Source: Perilla frutescens (lineage: Eukaryota; Streptophyta; Magnoliopsida; Lamiales; Lamiaceae). From it: a DNA stretch of 64,000 bases. Below are positions 22,161-33,813 of the stretch, one piece after another; within the stretch, counting starts at the first letter, position 1, and every line of letters begins with the position of its first letter. The notes beneath the pieces were generated by a model. The model was not told where the DNA came from, did no database searches, and worked only from the letters and a program-made list of their open reading frames with translations. The stretch covers positions 12,842,001 to 12,906,000 of the forward strand of contig BRKX01000011.1 in assembly GCA_026008535.1 (NCBI GenBank). The letters are read 5' to 3'. The position numbers and the translations under genes are program-made.

Positions 22161-22242
22161 AATCCTTTTATGTTATTTTCGAAACCTTTTATATCTGCAT
22201 ATTTTAGGCACTATGTGACTTATCTCTTATGTTGTAGGAGTT
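22161..22242. other. Inversion junction J1 zone
   Basis: These 80 bases connect LTR-X to the protease end of C2. I cannot assign them to either. One breakpoint of the proposed inversion must lie here. The first five bases are the target duplication of the solo LTR. Confidence 0.4.
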
Positions 22243-24944
22243 TTAGGTGAAGTCAACTGAGTAGCCATTGTCGTACAGCTGGCTGATGCTGAGTAGTTTG
22301 TGTTTTAGTCCATCCACGTGGGAGACTCCATTTACTACAACTTTTCCCTTGACCACGAACCCTTCTCCAATGGTTCGGCTTTTGGAGTTGTCTCCAAATG
22401 TGACAAGCGGACCTTTGACTTCTTTATAACCGTCGAGATATTCTCTGTCTCTGGTCATGTTCTTGGAGCACCCGCTATCTAGATACCAAATATCTTTAGT
22501 TTTCTTCATAGATAGGATGCTCTTATCCGGCAAGAACAAGGATTAGCATTTAGGGACGCGTTTCATATCGGGTCCTTGTTGATACATCGAGTTCTTTGGA
22601 ATCCAAACTTACTAAACTTTTCTCTTTTTATCACTTAGAGAATCAACTGATTTAAATCGCTTGATCAGTTTAGATTTTCTTTCAACTCTTCTATTTTGAG
22701 TTAAATCAGTTGAATGGTACCTGCGTTAAAAGTTAGTAGGATAAAACAATTCAACTAAAATGTTGTTATCTCGAGACCTTTGAGCTCTTCTATCAGGCCA
22801 ATGCCTTGTGTGTTTCCAGTTTGCTGGATTGAACCCTTTTGGATCAGCTCTTGGTTCATTTATGGAATCCAGGTACTCATTATAGTGATGATAGGGTTGA
22901 AATGAGTTTCTTTAATCTCTCCTATAAATGTTTTGATTGAACTGCTTGGCAGGATAGGCTTGAGGTCTATACTGGTCTTTTTTTTAAAAGTGGACTGATC
23001 TATCAGTTTGCCTTGGAGGCATTCTGTACTGAGCTGGTGGTCTTTGTTGAACTGATGGTGTTGGCTGGAAGTTTGGCTTCAGTTGACCAGGTGTTTTTGG
23101 TTGGGAGAACTGACCAAATTGTTTGGGCTGAGTTTGAGGATTTCTCAATATTCCTTTGCCTTTGGTTGGCTCAGCTAGCTGATCATGAGATCTAGTGAAT
23201 CCTCTTAGGATTCCTTTATCACTAGGTTGAGCAACTGTTTTTCTTTTTCTAAGGCAGTGAACTTGCTATATCCTAGCCCTGAGCTACTGGTTCCAGTTCT
23301 TTGATGATTTAATATTTAATCTAATATTTGAGATCCCTTTTTGAACTTCAGGGTTACCTTTTCTCTCTCATGGATCTCTTGTTTGAGTTTTTGATTCTCA
23401 GCTTCTAGATCAGCAGTTCTTAGTTTCAACTTTTCAAATTCCACAAACTGAGACTCAAGAAAATTCAATCGTTCATGATCAATGCTCAGTTTTCTAACTC
23501 TATTTCTCAGTTCATCATTTTCATCGTTCAGTTCAACATGCAAGCAGGATATTGAAGCTAATTGATCTTCTAGCATCATAAGTTTCATGTCAAGTTCATT
23601 GCTAGAAACAGTTACTTCATTAATATGATAGAAGGAGGTTTGAGAATCAGCTGTACTAACCTCTTCATCATTGTCAGCCATGAGGCAGAATAGTGCTTTA
23701 TCATCTGAGCTGTAGCCGTCAGAATCAATCCCAGATGGATAGTCTGAATCATCTAGGACGACATTCTCGTAATTTGCAACTATTACTTTCCTTTTGAAGA
23801 AGCATCTCCTCACTTTGGCTTTCTTGTCTTCAGGGAGTTCTGGACATTCATATCTGTAATGTCCTTGTTTGTGGCAGTGAAAACATTCTCCTAGATTTCA
23901 GTTGCCACCCCTGAGCGGTTCAGCTGATCGTTCAGATGGTTGATGAGTTCTCTCATCTTTTGGGATTTCATCAGTTTGAGGTGGAACTGATTGTTTATCC
24001 TGAACTCTCTTCAACTTTTTTAACAACCTAGTAACTGATTGGATTTGATCATTGATGTTTTCAGTCAGGTTCTCCTTCTTTTCAGTTGTTTCTCTTTTTC
24101 ATTCAGATGAAGATCCACCTTGATTTTCTCTGGCTGATGAGCTCCTCGGACGGAAGTTGTTCCTTCCTCGAGTATCTCTAAACCGGTTCCTTTCACCATA
24201 GAAGGCTGCATCTTGAGCTGATGATGTTGACGCTTCCTTCTTTCGATTTAGACTGTACTCATGAGCTTTAAGAGAGCCAAATAGTTCTTTGGGAGTGATG
24301 CTATTTAGATTTCTTGATTCTTTTGTAGCTATCACTTTCATGTCCCATTCTTCAGTGAGATTATACAAAACCTTGGAATTCATCTCAGAATTGGGATAAC
24401 TTCTCCCGAGGTTGGTTTCAAGGCTTGAGATGGACTCTTCTGACTGCATTTTGAAGGATTTATATCTGTCGACTGCCAGTTGGAGTTTGTTTCATTTGAT
24501 GGCTTCAGACTCTTAGCATAGGTCTGCTAGTAAGTCCCATATCTCCTTGGCAGTTGTGCAGTTCTTTGTGTCCTTCATTCTGTCCTCATCTAGAGTTTGA
24601 AATAATGCAGCTTGAGCAACGAACTCTAGATTCTTCAACGTTTTCTCTTCACTGGTAAGAAGATTAATTGGCTTTGGGATCCTTGCTGGTTGATTGATAT
24701 CAACTATGTGAGCATCATTGTCCATCATGATGTTGATTGGACCATCTTCAATGACTTCCCACATATTCTCATGAATCGAGCAGAGATGCGCCTTCATTCT
24801 CCTACTCCAATTATCATAATTCTCAACTGAAAGCAAAGGTAGCTTATGGTTTCCCATAGCTGGAATGATAGCACAGATAAGTAGATCTGATTCAGTTGAT
24901 CTGCAGAAATGGCTGATCCTTAGAATCAACCGCTCTGATAGCAC
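22243..24944 (-). pseudogene. gag-pro: C2 gag and protease
   Basis: Gag starts at ATG 24857 (MGNHKLPLL, then NYDNWSRRMKAHL) and shows the copia gag core, with two stops near 24490-24515. A zinc knuckle (CFHCHKQGHYRYEC, CX2CX4HX4C) is at 23844-23885. A long coiled-coil-like region follows (about 23320-23600, heptad-rich, ELNDENDELRNRV), then a Pro/Gln-rich linker near 22980-23180. The copia protease motif WYLDSGCSKNMT lies at about 22460-22500, and the frame ends with NGYSVDFT at 22243. Gag with a knuckle plus coiled coil is typical of SIRE-type copia. Confidence 0.85.
24930..24943 (-). other. Primer-binding site of C2
   Basis: TGCTATCAGAGCGG on the minus strand lies two bases inside the LTR end. 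It matches the initiator tRNA-Met complement TGGTATCAGAGC except for one base. Its core TATCAGAGC is the exact complement of the GCTCTGATA word repeated near the 3' LTRs of both copies. Confidence 0.82.
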
Positions 24945-24945
24945 T

Positions 24946-26673
24946 TGTTGGTCCCAGGCGAGTCGATATTAGTTTAGAGGGGGGTGAATAAACTGATTGA
25001 AAACTTTCACTTCAAATGCGGAATAATAATAAGGACCCTTTAACTCGCTTAGAGAAACTTATCTATGCACAAACTGGTTGATCAGTTATGACAGCTTGAG
25101 TGCAGATTGTGTGAGCTTGTGTATAGTTCAAAGATATACAATAATCAAAATAGTACAGCACACAGGTGATTTATAGAGGTTCGAAGTCTCGAACTTCTAC
25201 GTCCTCTCTTCCTTCCGCAGAAGGGCAACTTCACTATATAACTTGAGTTTCTTTACAAATTACACAATGAAGGACAGTAGGCTAAACCTGGTAACTGCTC
25301 GCTACCTCAGTGGGTCGATGGCTCACACTTGAAGTTCCTAACTGCTCGCTAGGAAGGTAGGTGTTATTGACGTCTTTACAAGATTTTAGATCTCTTTCTA
25401 TCTTCAAGAGGTTAGTCTTGAACAAAGGGTATCAACTGATGTGCTCCTTCAATTGAGATGGGTAGTTGATCATTGTATTGCTGAAAATGAAAAGGCTGCC
25501 ATGGCTGAATTATCAACAGTTGGCTGAATATCTTGACTCTTTGAATTCTTCTTCTCAGTTGGACTCTCGCAGTTTTTATCAAATGCTGAACTTGAGCTAA
25601 GTGAGAGGGGGAGAAAGAAAGCTCTGCTTGAATGTTTCAAGAATGTGTATGCAAAACTCTTGGAGGCGAAGACTGTTTAAAACTCTGATTCACTCGTCTT
25701 TTATAGAGGAGTGATTTTATGACCGTTGAGTTCCATTGATCGGTGGCTCTGTTGGCTCATCAATGGCAGATTGTCTTTATTCATCACTGGAGCTTTTGGT
25801 TGAAGTAGCCGTTGCTTTGCCAATTGATCTCCATTGGATATTTAATTCCATAATCTCCGTTGAAGCATTTAATCAAGATTCGCTGGTTGAGTAATTACTC
25901 CAGGGTTCTCTGGCTTCAGTTTTAGCAACTTTAAGTTCCAGTTGACAGTTCTGAACTTGTTTGTTCAGTTCGGTCATTGCTCCAGTTAGCATTTTTGAGC
26001 TTGTCAGCTCAGTTTGGCCATTGCTTCAGTTGGCAGTTTTGAGCTTGTCAGCTCAGTTTGGCCATTGCTCCAGTTGGCAGTTCTGAGCTTGTCAGCTCAG
26101 TTTGGCCATTGCTCCAGTTTGCAGTTTTGAGCTTCTCAGCTCAGTTTGGCCATTGCTCCAGTTGGCAGTTCTGAGCTTATTTCTCCAGTTCGACTGATCT
26201 CAAATTTTTGGGCTAGCTTGTCAGTTTGACTACTTTCTCTTGAGCTTTCTTATCAGCTTGACTAATCACAAGCTGGCTGACTTCCGTTCTGGCCTTTAGC
26301 TGATCTGTCTATTTACTTCAGTTTGGCCATCAGCTGGTTACTTCCAGTCTTTAGTTTAAACTGATCTCTTATCAGTTTCTTCAGTCTAGTCAATTCTTTT
26401 CTCCCTTAGCTCAGCTGACTTAGCTGTCAATTTGTTTCGACTGGTTCGACTTTTTAACTCCTCAGTTGAGTTGAGTTCTGACTGGATGACGTATCCTTCT
26501 AGCTGGTAGACCATACTCCAGATTGGTTGACTTTGGCTTTAATTGAATTCCTTCTTGGTGCTCTAGATTGGTCAGCTCAGATCTACAACTTGAATTTTAG
26601 TCAGTTTTTCATAAATAGTTTTGACATCTCATCAAAACCTAATCTAGAGGTTCCTTGATAGTTTTTCCTAACA
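24946..26673 (-). repeat. 5' LTR of C2
   Basis: On the minus strand it starts TGTTAGGAAAAAC and ends GGGACCAACA; 1728 bp. It matches 50576-52393. It contains a tandem array of a 44-bp unit (about 5 units, 25960-26180), whereas the 3' LTR has about 7, accounting for most of the 90-bp length difference. A TATA-like box (CTATAAAAGACGAG) lies on the minus strand near 25700. Confidence 0.92.
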
Positions 26674-26678
26674 CGCAT

Positions 26679-28030
26679 AACTCTTCATACGTTCTTCTCT
26701 ACATCTTTCTTCGAATATTCTTTAGCTTCATCCTTTGAGTCGAGAAAAGAGAGAGAGAGAGAGAGAGATAGAGAGAGAGTAGATATCGATCCACTTGAAT
26801 CAAAGCATATTATCTAGCTCGATCATCATATACGTCACTCTAAACTTGAGACATCCACTCCCGAACTTGTCCTTGCTCCTCAATCAGAAATGTATAAATG
26901 AAGGTGTAGCGAAAACGGATCTATCATTCGCGATTCTTCATAGACATTCGAAATTCTCCTAATATGCTCTTCAAATACATATACACGCGAACTGCGTTTC
27001 CTAGAAATCCATGTAATTCAAGCAATCTAAAAGAATATACTTATCCATTCTAAGTTCTTTATACGTTCAAGTCTACAACGCACTACATAATTGTTACCAC
27101 TGTCTTAGTCAATCTGTTCTTTATAATCATTCATCAGATTCTCGGTTGAACCGGAATCCAGATGTCCCAGACATCCCATTAAAATCATAGGCAAACCATG
27201 GCCTTACCGTGAACCCTCTTTCATGTAGGATTCAATCCAAACATGACATAACACATTCTTTTGAAATTTCACATCATAACAAATTGACACATTTCAGTGG
27301 AACCAATCCATGCGGGCTCATAATCTTGAACGTGGAAAAACACTTAATCAAACTATGTTCCACAAGAATCTTAATAGCCATCAACTTAAAATCCAATCTA
27401 TGAGAATACGTCACATCTAGCTATATTCATCTACATTCTCAATCAAATCATTCTATGTTCACATTCCATCTGCATAAGCATTCTGGGTTTCCTAACACTT
27501 TAACATTCTCATATTCCAATCACTTACACAATATAACATTTATAATCATAGGGCATTGATTATCATCATCACACTTTCTTTCGAAACATAGCACGGACAT
27601 ATAGTCTCATTTAAAACATCATATTTCATTTCAAACATAATGAACATATAGTCCCATTCAAAATAATCATTTAATACCATCTGGACACAAAGTTCCAAAA
27701 TTTTACCATCATGGACAATAAGTCCCTTTCATTCATAACCATCATCATATGGACACATAGTCCCAAAATGATACCATTATCCTTTCGAAAACATCATTGG
27801 CGCGACTTTTCATAAATATCATCAATGTGGAAAATGGTCATTATCCACATCCCTTTTTAAAAATTAGTAAACATAATTGAATCTCAAAAACATTTTAACT
27901 CACGTATCTTTCTTTTTGAAGCAGATGAGTGCGGTGCAGGCGACGTGCTAGGTTATCAGACAATCAATTAAGAGACTACTGTGAGAACTAGACTTAATCA
28001 ATAATATGACAGGCCTGCAGAGTTGCAGCC
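26679..28030 (-). other. T1 leader, non-coding, with a GA microsatellite
   Basis: Lies between the T1 PBS and the C2 insertion point. No credible ORF is present on either strand. It contains a (GA)n run at 26749-26779 and a loose repetition of words such as GGACACATAGTCCC between 27600 and 27780. It should correspond to the 5' leader or a decayed gag region of T1. Confidence 0.5.
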
Positions 28031-28044
28031 TGGCTCTGATACCA
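28031..28044 (-). other. Primer-binding site of T1
   Basis: TGGTATCAGAGCCA on the minus strand is a perfect match to the complement of the initiator tRNA-Met 3' end, three bases from the LTR end. It fixes the 5' LTR end at 28048 and proves that this LTR half is the 5' one. Confidence 0.9.
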
Positions 28045-28047
28045 ATC

Positions 28048-29438
28048 TGTAACGTCCCGATCCCTAGAGAAGGGCAGGGGACCAGTGCGCTACTTGGGGG
28101 AAGGAGGAAGGGGTTGTTGAACAAAAGCAATTAAAGAACTTGGATTAGTGTCCCAAAAATTTGGGCAGCATAACCTGTATAAATGGATCAATCCACACTT
28201 TTAAAGCATATGAAATGACTCAAACCAGATACCATGACTCTTAGGATGAACCCAAGAAAGAATAACTAAGACAAACTTCAATGTAAATAATAACAGTTCA
28301 AAGGTTAACTGTTAATAGGTTAGGCATGAAAAAGGCCAGACTGATGTCTGTCCAAATACATGAAGTAAAGAGATGGCAGACTTTCATCTGTCGTGAAAGC
28401 AATATAAAGCCAGGTTTTTTCCTTGACATGGAACACAGCGTAAAGCCATGCTTCCTCCGTCTGAATAAGGAAGTAAATAAATGCCAGGCTTTTGCCTGTC
28501 ACGAACGAAAAGTAAACGGGATTCGGAGAACCGAACACTCCGTAACAATAAAGAAAATAGGATTCAGAGAACCGAACACTCCATAACAGTAAAGAAAACG
28601 GGATTCATAGAACCGAACACTCCATAGTAGTAAAGAAAATGGGATTCGGAGAACCGAACACTCCATAATAGTACAGAAAACGGGATTCAGAGAACGGAAC
28701 ACTCCGTAACAATAATCAGAGTAAGCGGAAAAGAACGTAGTGCATTTATTCAGACTCAAAAGGAAGCAAGTTCTCAGTTAGACTCCATAGCGGAAAAGGA
28801 AACATATACATCAAACGATAGCCTTTGAGCCTTAGCACAACCGTCCACCATCCTGCAACTCATCCTGAAAATACTTGAAAAGATTTTTGGACGTGAGTAC
28901 TAATGCACTCAGTAGGTACCTTTGAGAAAAACCTTCACAACCATTTTATAAAATAGAATATCCAATCATATTTTAAGCATATCATAGAAAGCTTTGAAAA
29001 TAGAAAATTTGTGAATTCCATTTATACAAAAATCATTTTAGTTCCATCATTGCGCGCCACTCTCCCCTACAACTCTTACGGTGAGTCAGTTCGTGTACAT
29101 AACCCGGCTACTTAAGGTTGGACACTGTCCTGGTTGCTTGGGGCTCCATATCGTGAATCATTGTAGTTTCGTCACCAAAAACAATAGTGAGACTTACATG
29201 AGTCAAGAGAGCACATCAAATATAGTCATGAGTTGGATATTCAATCACATTCATTTTATAAATATCAGGGCTTAATAACCCGAAATATATTTTTATATAA
29301 TAAAAACCCACCTGGTAATCTGATCTGGAAAGCTAGATCTAGATTCTGCTTCTGGTCTCAACTAGAAGTCTCCTTTTTCTGAGCCTACAAGATTATCGGA
29401 CAACTTAGTTTCGATGAAAGACTACCATTCGGTCAAAA
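28048..29438 (-). repeat. T1 5' LTR, second part, inverted
   Basis: The reverse complement continues the LTR from TTTTG (29434-29438) to GGGACGTTACA. It aligns with 53931-55197, but the 3' LTR lacks about 130 bp near its end. It holds five 41-bp tandem units (about 28519-28713) and a series of short hairpins with 4-base loops (28333-28503), both also present in the 3' LTR. Confidence 0.85.
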
Positions 29439-29732
29439 TGATGTGACCCAGGAATTATAGGACACGACAAGATATGTGGAAGCTAGAATCGAAATGACGT
29501 GGGATAAGTAAGGCATCAATACGACTCGAAATTAAACAGATTACAACTCAACTAATACGAACAACAGACTCGAATAACTTGCTGAATTAAACACAATACC
29601 TAAGGTACTCTAGACTAAGACCAAAACTAAGCAAAACACAGTATCAAGACTCCAAAGAAAAGGAACGAGACGATAGAGATGAAATAGGACTCGATTTGAA
29701 CTAAAACTTACTAGGAATACGGACAATGAATG
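29439..29732 (-). repeat. LTR-X, right piece, inverted
   Basis: The minus strand ends CCTGGGTCACATCA, the typical end of the CRM-like LTR group, followed by the target duplication TTTTG. About 290 bp correspond to the last part of the LTR. Its left partner is at 20598-21079. Confidence 0.75.
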
Positions 29733-30560
29733 TGTAACATCTCAAAATTTCAGAATACCTTAGTGAGTTTTCTAAATTTATTTAGAAGACTAAAGAAGAT
29801 AACTAGAGCTAAAATAAAGTAAAACAGATGTAAGTCGCGATCTTTTCGTGTATTTTATGTGAAAATCGATTATGAGATTTTGCGTTTACCGCCGAAAGAT
29901 AGTCAATATTGGTCTTTTTCGGAATTTAACGACCTAAAGGAAGCTGTTGGTCCTTTCAGAATTTTATTCTGACCTCTACAGGAGTCCCGTAATTGAAAAT
30001 CGTAAAGGAAAAACTTGTGAATAGTAATTTATGCGAGCGTTCGTGATTCGAAAAATTTACGAAATCCTCATCATTGATCCGAGACTTATTCTAACAAGCC
30101 TATCTTATAGGAAATGACCCAATGAATCCATTCGCGTTCACGGATTGCCAATCTGAGGTCAATCGAGCGCACGCGAGCAAAATCTATCAGTCGAAATGAA
30201 TAGTAAAAGTAATTTTTGAGTCGGGTTGGTTTAATAGTACTTGAGCCAACGAGTCTCCCAGTATTTTTAGATTTTATGTCGGAGGTCATTTGGACCTCGC
30301 CATTGAATAAAGTAACTTTTATTGAATCCGGAAATCACTTTATCAGTATTTTATATCCGAAAAAGTTATACCCGCCCCAGAGCCACTTTTCCTATAAATA
30401 AGGGGCTTGGGGATGCATTTCTCTTGCTCATCTCTCTCTCTTCTCTTCTCATTCTCTTTCTAGTTCGTGTTGACGAACGAGACAAACCCGGGCCTGCGCC
30501 GAGTAAATCGCGTATGTGGGCCCAGGTTAAGTTTTATTTGGGAAGTAGTGGTGTTGTTGC
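29733..30560 (+). repeat. Unassigned LTR-like fragment
   Basis: Begins TGTAACATCTCAAAA, like the start of Tekay-type LTRs but unlike T1, and has a TATA box (CCTATAAATAAGG near 30391) followed by a CT-rich stretch. It stops at the Athila LTR. No partner copy or target duplication is seen. Confidence 0.5.
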
Positions 30561-32140
30561 TGACGCGCGGTCGTTTCGCGCTCAAAATGAATTTGTATGC
30601 TCCTGTGCCCACAGCGAGCGTAGCTAGCTATGAGTAAGGGTCGATCCCATAGAGAGCTGATGCGATCTTACTTTCGAGTCACCAATTACAAAAAGGGGGT
30701 TTGGTACTGTAGTCACAACAATGGAAATTAAATCTGCAAAAATAAACTAGAAAGATATCAAATAATAAAAGGTTCCGGAACTTGAACTAGAATCCAGTTT
30801 AACTTATACTCACTCGATCATGGACACAGCGATTTTAATACACGATTAAATCACCTAGTTATGGAGACCGGATTCCTCGCTGCGTCTCCTTATTCATCCG
30901 TTCAGATTAGGTTTAAAGGTGATTCCTCGTCCATTAAACCCCTAACCTATCACCCACCCCCCGGTTTCCCAAAGAGATGTAAATGAATAGGAAGCAGTGT
31001 GCCCTAGACGAACCCAAGTTTACTGTGTTTACTGATTCCTCGTGTGCCCACAGCAACCCACCGATTTCCCAATTACCGTTTGAATTAACACACAGTCACG
31101 ATTCGCTAATCCAATTAACCCTGGTGTGCCATCTACAACTAAAGAGTGATCAGCCACATTAGTTATATTAAACTCACGCTCACTAGGAATAAGAACAAAA
31201 ATTGGCAGAAACCTAATCGTGCAGTAATGTGCCCACACGGCCTCACGAGTATTTAAGTGTTTTGTTAAACCTTCATCTTTAGTTCAATTTCCGGAATGTA
31301 GATCTAGCTACTCATACTATAAAGAACTGTAAATACATAAATTAAAGACATGATAAATAGGAAAAACTTACTGGAATTGAATAAAAACTCGTCCAACACC
31401 AACGATGAACAGCGACAACATTAAATATAAATCCTAACCTCTGTGGGTATAAGGCCCCAGATTGTCTTGCTGCCGGAGCAGCGTTAAAACTAAACTAATG
31501 ACGAAAGTAAAAGTGCAGAAAACAATATGGTACGAAGTATGTCTTCTAACAATCAAAACTCGTATTTTTAAAAGAGTACAAAGATCAATTCAAATCCCCA
31601 AATATGGGGAGTCTTCAATATCTGCCGGATTCGCTATGCCCCGCTGGAATCTGCCTGGATAAAGAAACTTCCTTATCTGCTGGATCTCTGTGCCCACTGG
31701 AATCTGCCTGTATAAGGAAATTTCCTTAGGTGGTGGAATGCATCCCGTTATTTTAGGGATGCCATCCCTATCTTCCAATTTTCTTCCCAAGAGTCCACCT
31801 ATGAACAATCTTTCGTTCTTCAATTCAGATTTCAAAATCAATCAAGTTCCAACGCCAGTTTTATCTTCTTTCAACAGAATGCCGATTTTTCCGGGAATGC
31901 CCTCTTCACTGCCTCTTCTGAATCTGTGCGAGTACTGTGGGCACGACATCTTCTGCTCAGGTCCAATATGCCCATTTCATCGATTTCAGTCAATTTGAGG
32001 CTAAAATGCCTCTGTCGCAAGATTTCACTCCTGTAATGCCCAAACCACTTTCCTGGTTCTTTTCCGACACAAAAGACACTAAAAGCGACATTTAGAGCGA
32101 CTAAAATGCCCAGAAAAACATGAAATAAATAGACTTATCA
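30561..32140 (-). repeat. 3' LTR of A1
   Basis: On the minus strand it starts TGATAAGTCT and ends ACCGCGCGTCA. It matches 39746-41324 with a few percent substitutions and almost equal length, so A1 is one of the younger insertions. Small ORFs inside occur in both LTRs and are not considered genes. Confidence 0.92.
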
Positions 32141-33813
32141 CACCCACACACTTTAGTCATGATTGTCCTCAAGCATGGGGAACGAAGAACCCAGAAAAAA
32201 AAAAATAAAAAGGAAAGGAAAAGAAACAGACACGAAAAAAAACAAAACATGCAACCTGTTAATCCGTGTGGGCACAGCGTTTCAATAACCAACTTTTCCA
32301 ATTAATAGCGTAATTAGCATGCCCTAGCAAGTTAAAATTGAATTGAGTGTATAGGTCATCCCACACTCTCTTCACATAGTGTTTAAGCTTAGTGTTTTCA
32401 CTCAAATTCATTCATTCTATACTTATTCATTCCATAAGCTTGCAAGTGCTCTTTCTTCAATTTCATTAAGTGGAAAAATGCATAAGTATCAAAAGGAATT
32501 TTATGGGCTGTAATGGGGCTCTTTAGGTAAGTTGGGGTTCTTTTGGTACTGGGCTAAAACTCTCAGAAGCGTTCACTGGACATACCACCATTTATTTTCA
32601 ACTTACTTCCTCATGCCCTCATTTATCGTTCAGATTACAGATTTTTCATCATGGGCAATCTGAACATTCAGACTAGGGGGAATTTATTCTCTTTTTTTTC
32701 CTTTTTTTTTTGAATTTATTTTTCATTTTTTTCGTTCCCCCAATCTTTCTTCTTGCATTTTCAATTCTTCAAAACCGTCCAAAGACTCCTTCTACTTTTG
32801 ATTTTTGTAATGCCCTGACTTTATATAGTGAGGTAAATCAACAAAACTGCCAGGGCATTTTATTGGCTCAAAAGGGCTGCAAAGCTGTCTCAAAGGTTGG
32901 TTTTTATTTGGCTTAGTGGGCTCAAGCAAGAAAATGCCTAAATCACCTACACATGCATTTCAAACTTTCTGATTTTAAAGTAGAGCAAAAGAAAGTTCTA
33001 GAAATTCCAAGTATAGAATGTACACACATGAAAAGAGAATGCTGTAAAATGGGCATAACAGCGCGGGCTCAAATCTCACCAGGTTAATGCTCAACTCATT
33101 CATCGTCCCTGCTTCTAGTGTGGGCATACTGACTCGATTAGCAAGTTTTTCAATATTCACAACCAGAAACTAGTGCTCCCCAAATCTTAACAGATAGCAT
33201 GCTGACTCAAACGACCCACCAACACACTTTGCACGAGGCAAAGTGTTCAAACAGACTCACAACAAAAGACAACAACCCAAATGCCCCTACCCACACACTT
33301 TGCTTGAGGCAAAGTGGGTAAAATAAAGGCGACACCAAAAAGAATGAAAATTAAAAGACATAAAAGAAAAGGAATTGAACTAGGTTGGTGGATGTCGGGT
33401 AAGTGAAACCAACATATTTGAAATATGCGGTAAAGGCTTGCTCAATCTTCCTCAAGAGGGTATCAACAGTCTAATACATGGCATTCTCTATGCTATCCAG
33501 CCTCTTCATGGTCATTCTGGCACCATCTCTTCTTGATGTGCCCTTCCGTCTGGTGTCTTCCTGCTTGTCCCTATAGAAAATGAGAACAGAATGCTCAAAG
33601 GGTCTGCCTTCGACACAAAAAAATAGGGTTGCTCTCCTCTCATCGTCAGCTACATCTTGCATTTTTTTTTCAGACAGATAATAGAAAAACTCTCCTAGTC
33701 TAGTTTGATAAATCAGAAAAACACTTATTAAAATTACTTAAAAAAATAAATTAAAAACCTGGGTTGCCTCCAGTAGCGCCCCAGTTACTGTCGTGGGCAC
33801 GACACCTTCCAAC
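32141..33813 (-). other. A1 3' non-coding region
   Basis: This is 1.7 kb between integrase and LTR, where Athila elements often carry an env-like ORF. Only a 63-residue minus-strand frame (33471-33662, basic, RRKGTSRRDG) is present, and I do not call it a gene. Two near-identical hairpins lie at 33224-33246 and 33296-33316. The TGCCC/GGGCA words remain frequent. Confidence 0.5.

Noticed and set aside
26679..28030. Host intergenic DNA or a host gene
   Set aside because: It lies between the T1 PBS and the C2 insertion flank, so it belongs to T1; no exon-like frame is present.
28499..28759. Repetitive ORF (YGVFRSLNP repeats)
   Set aside because: Produced by the 41-bp tandem units of the T1 LTR; not a protein gene.
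31029..31998. Small ORFs in the Athila LTR (also at 40213-41182)
   Set aside because: They occur in both LTRs, contain LTR control sequence and show no known domain; the frames are not preferentially conserved.
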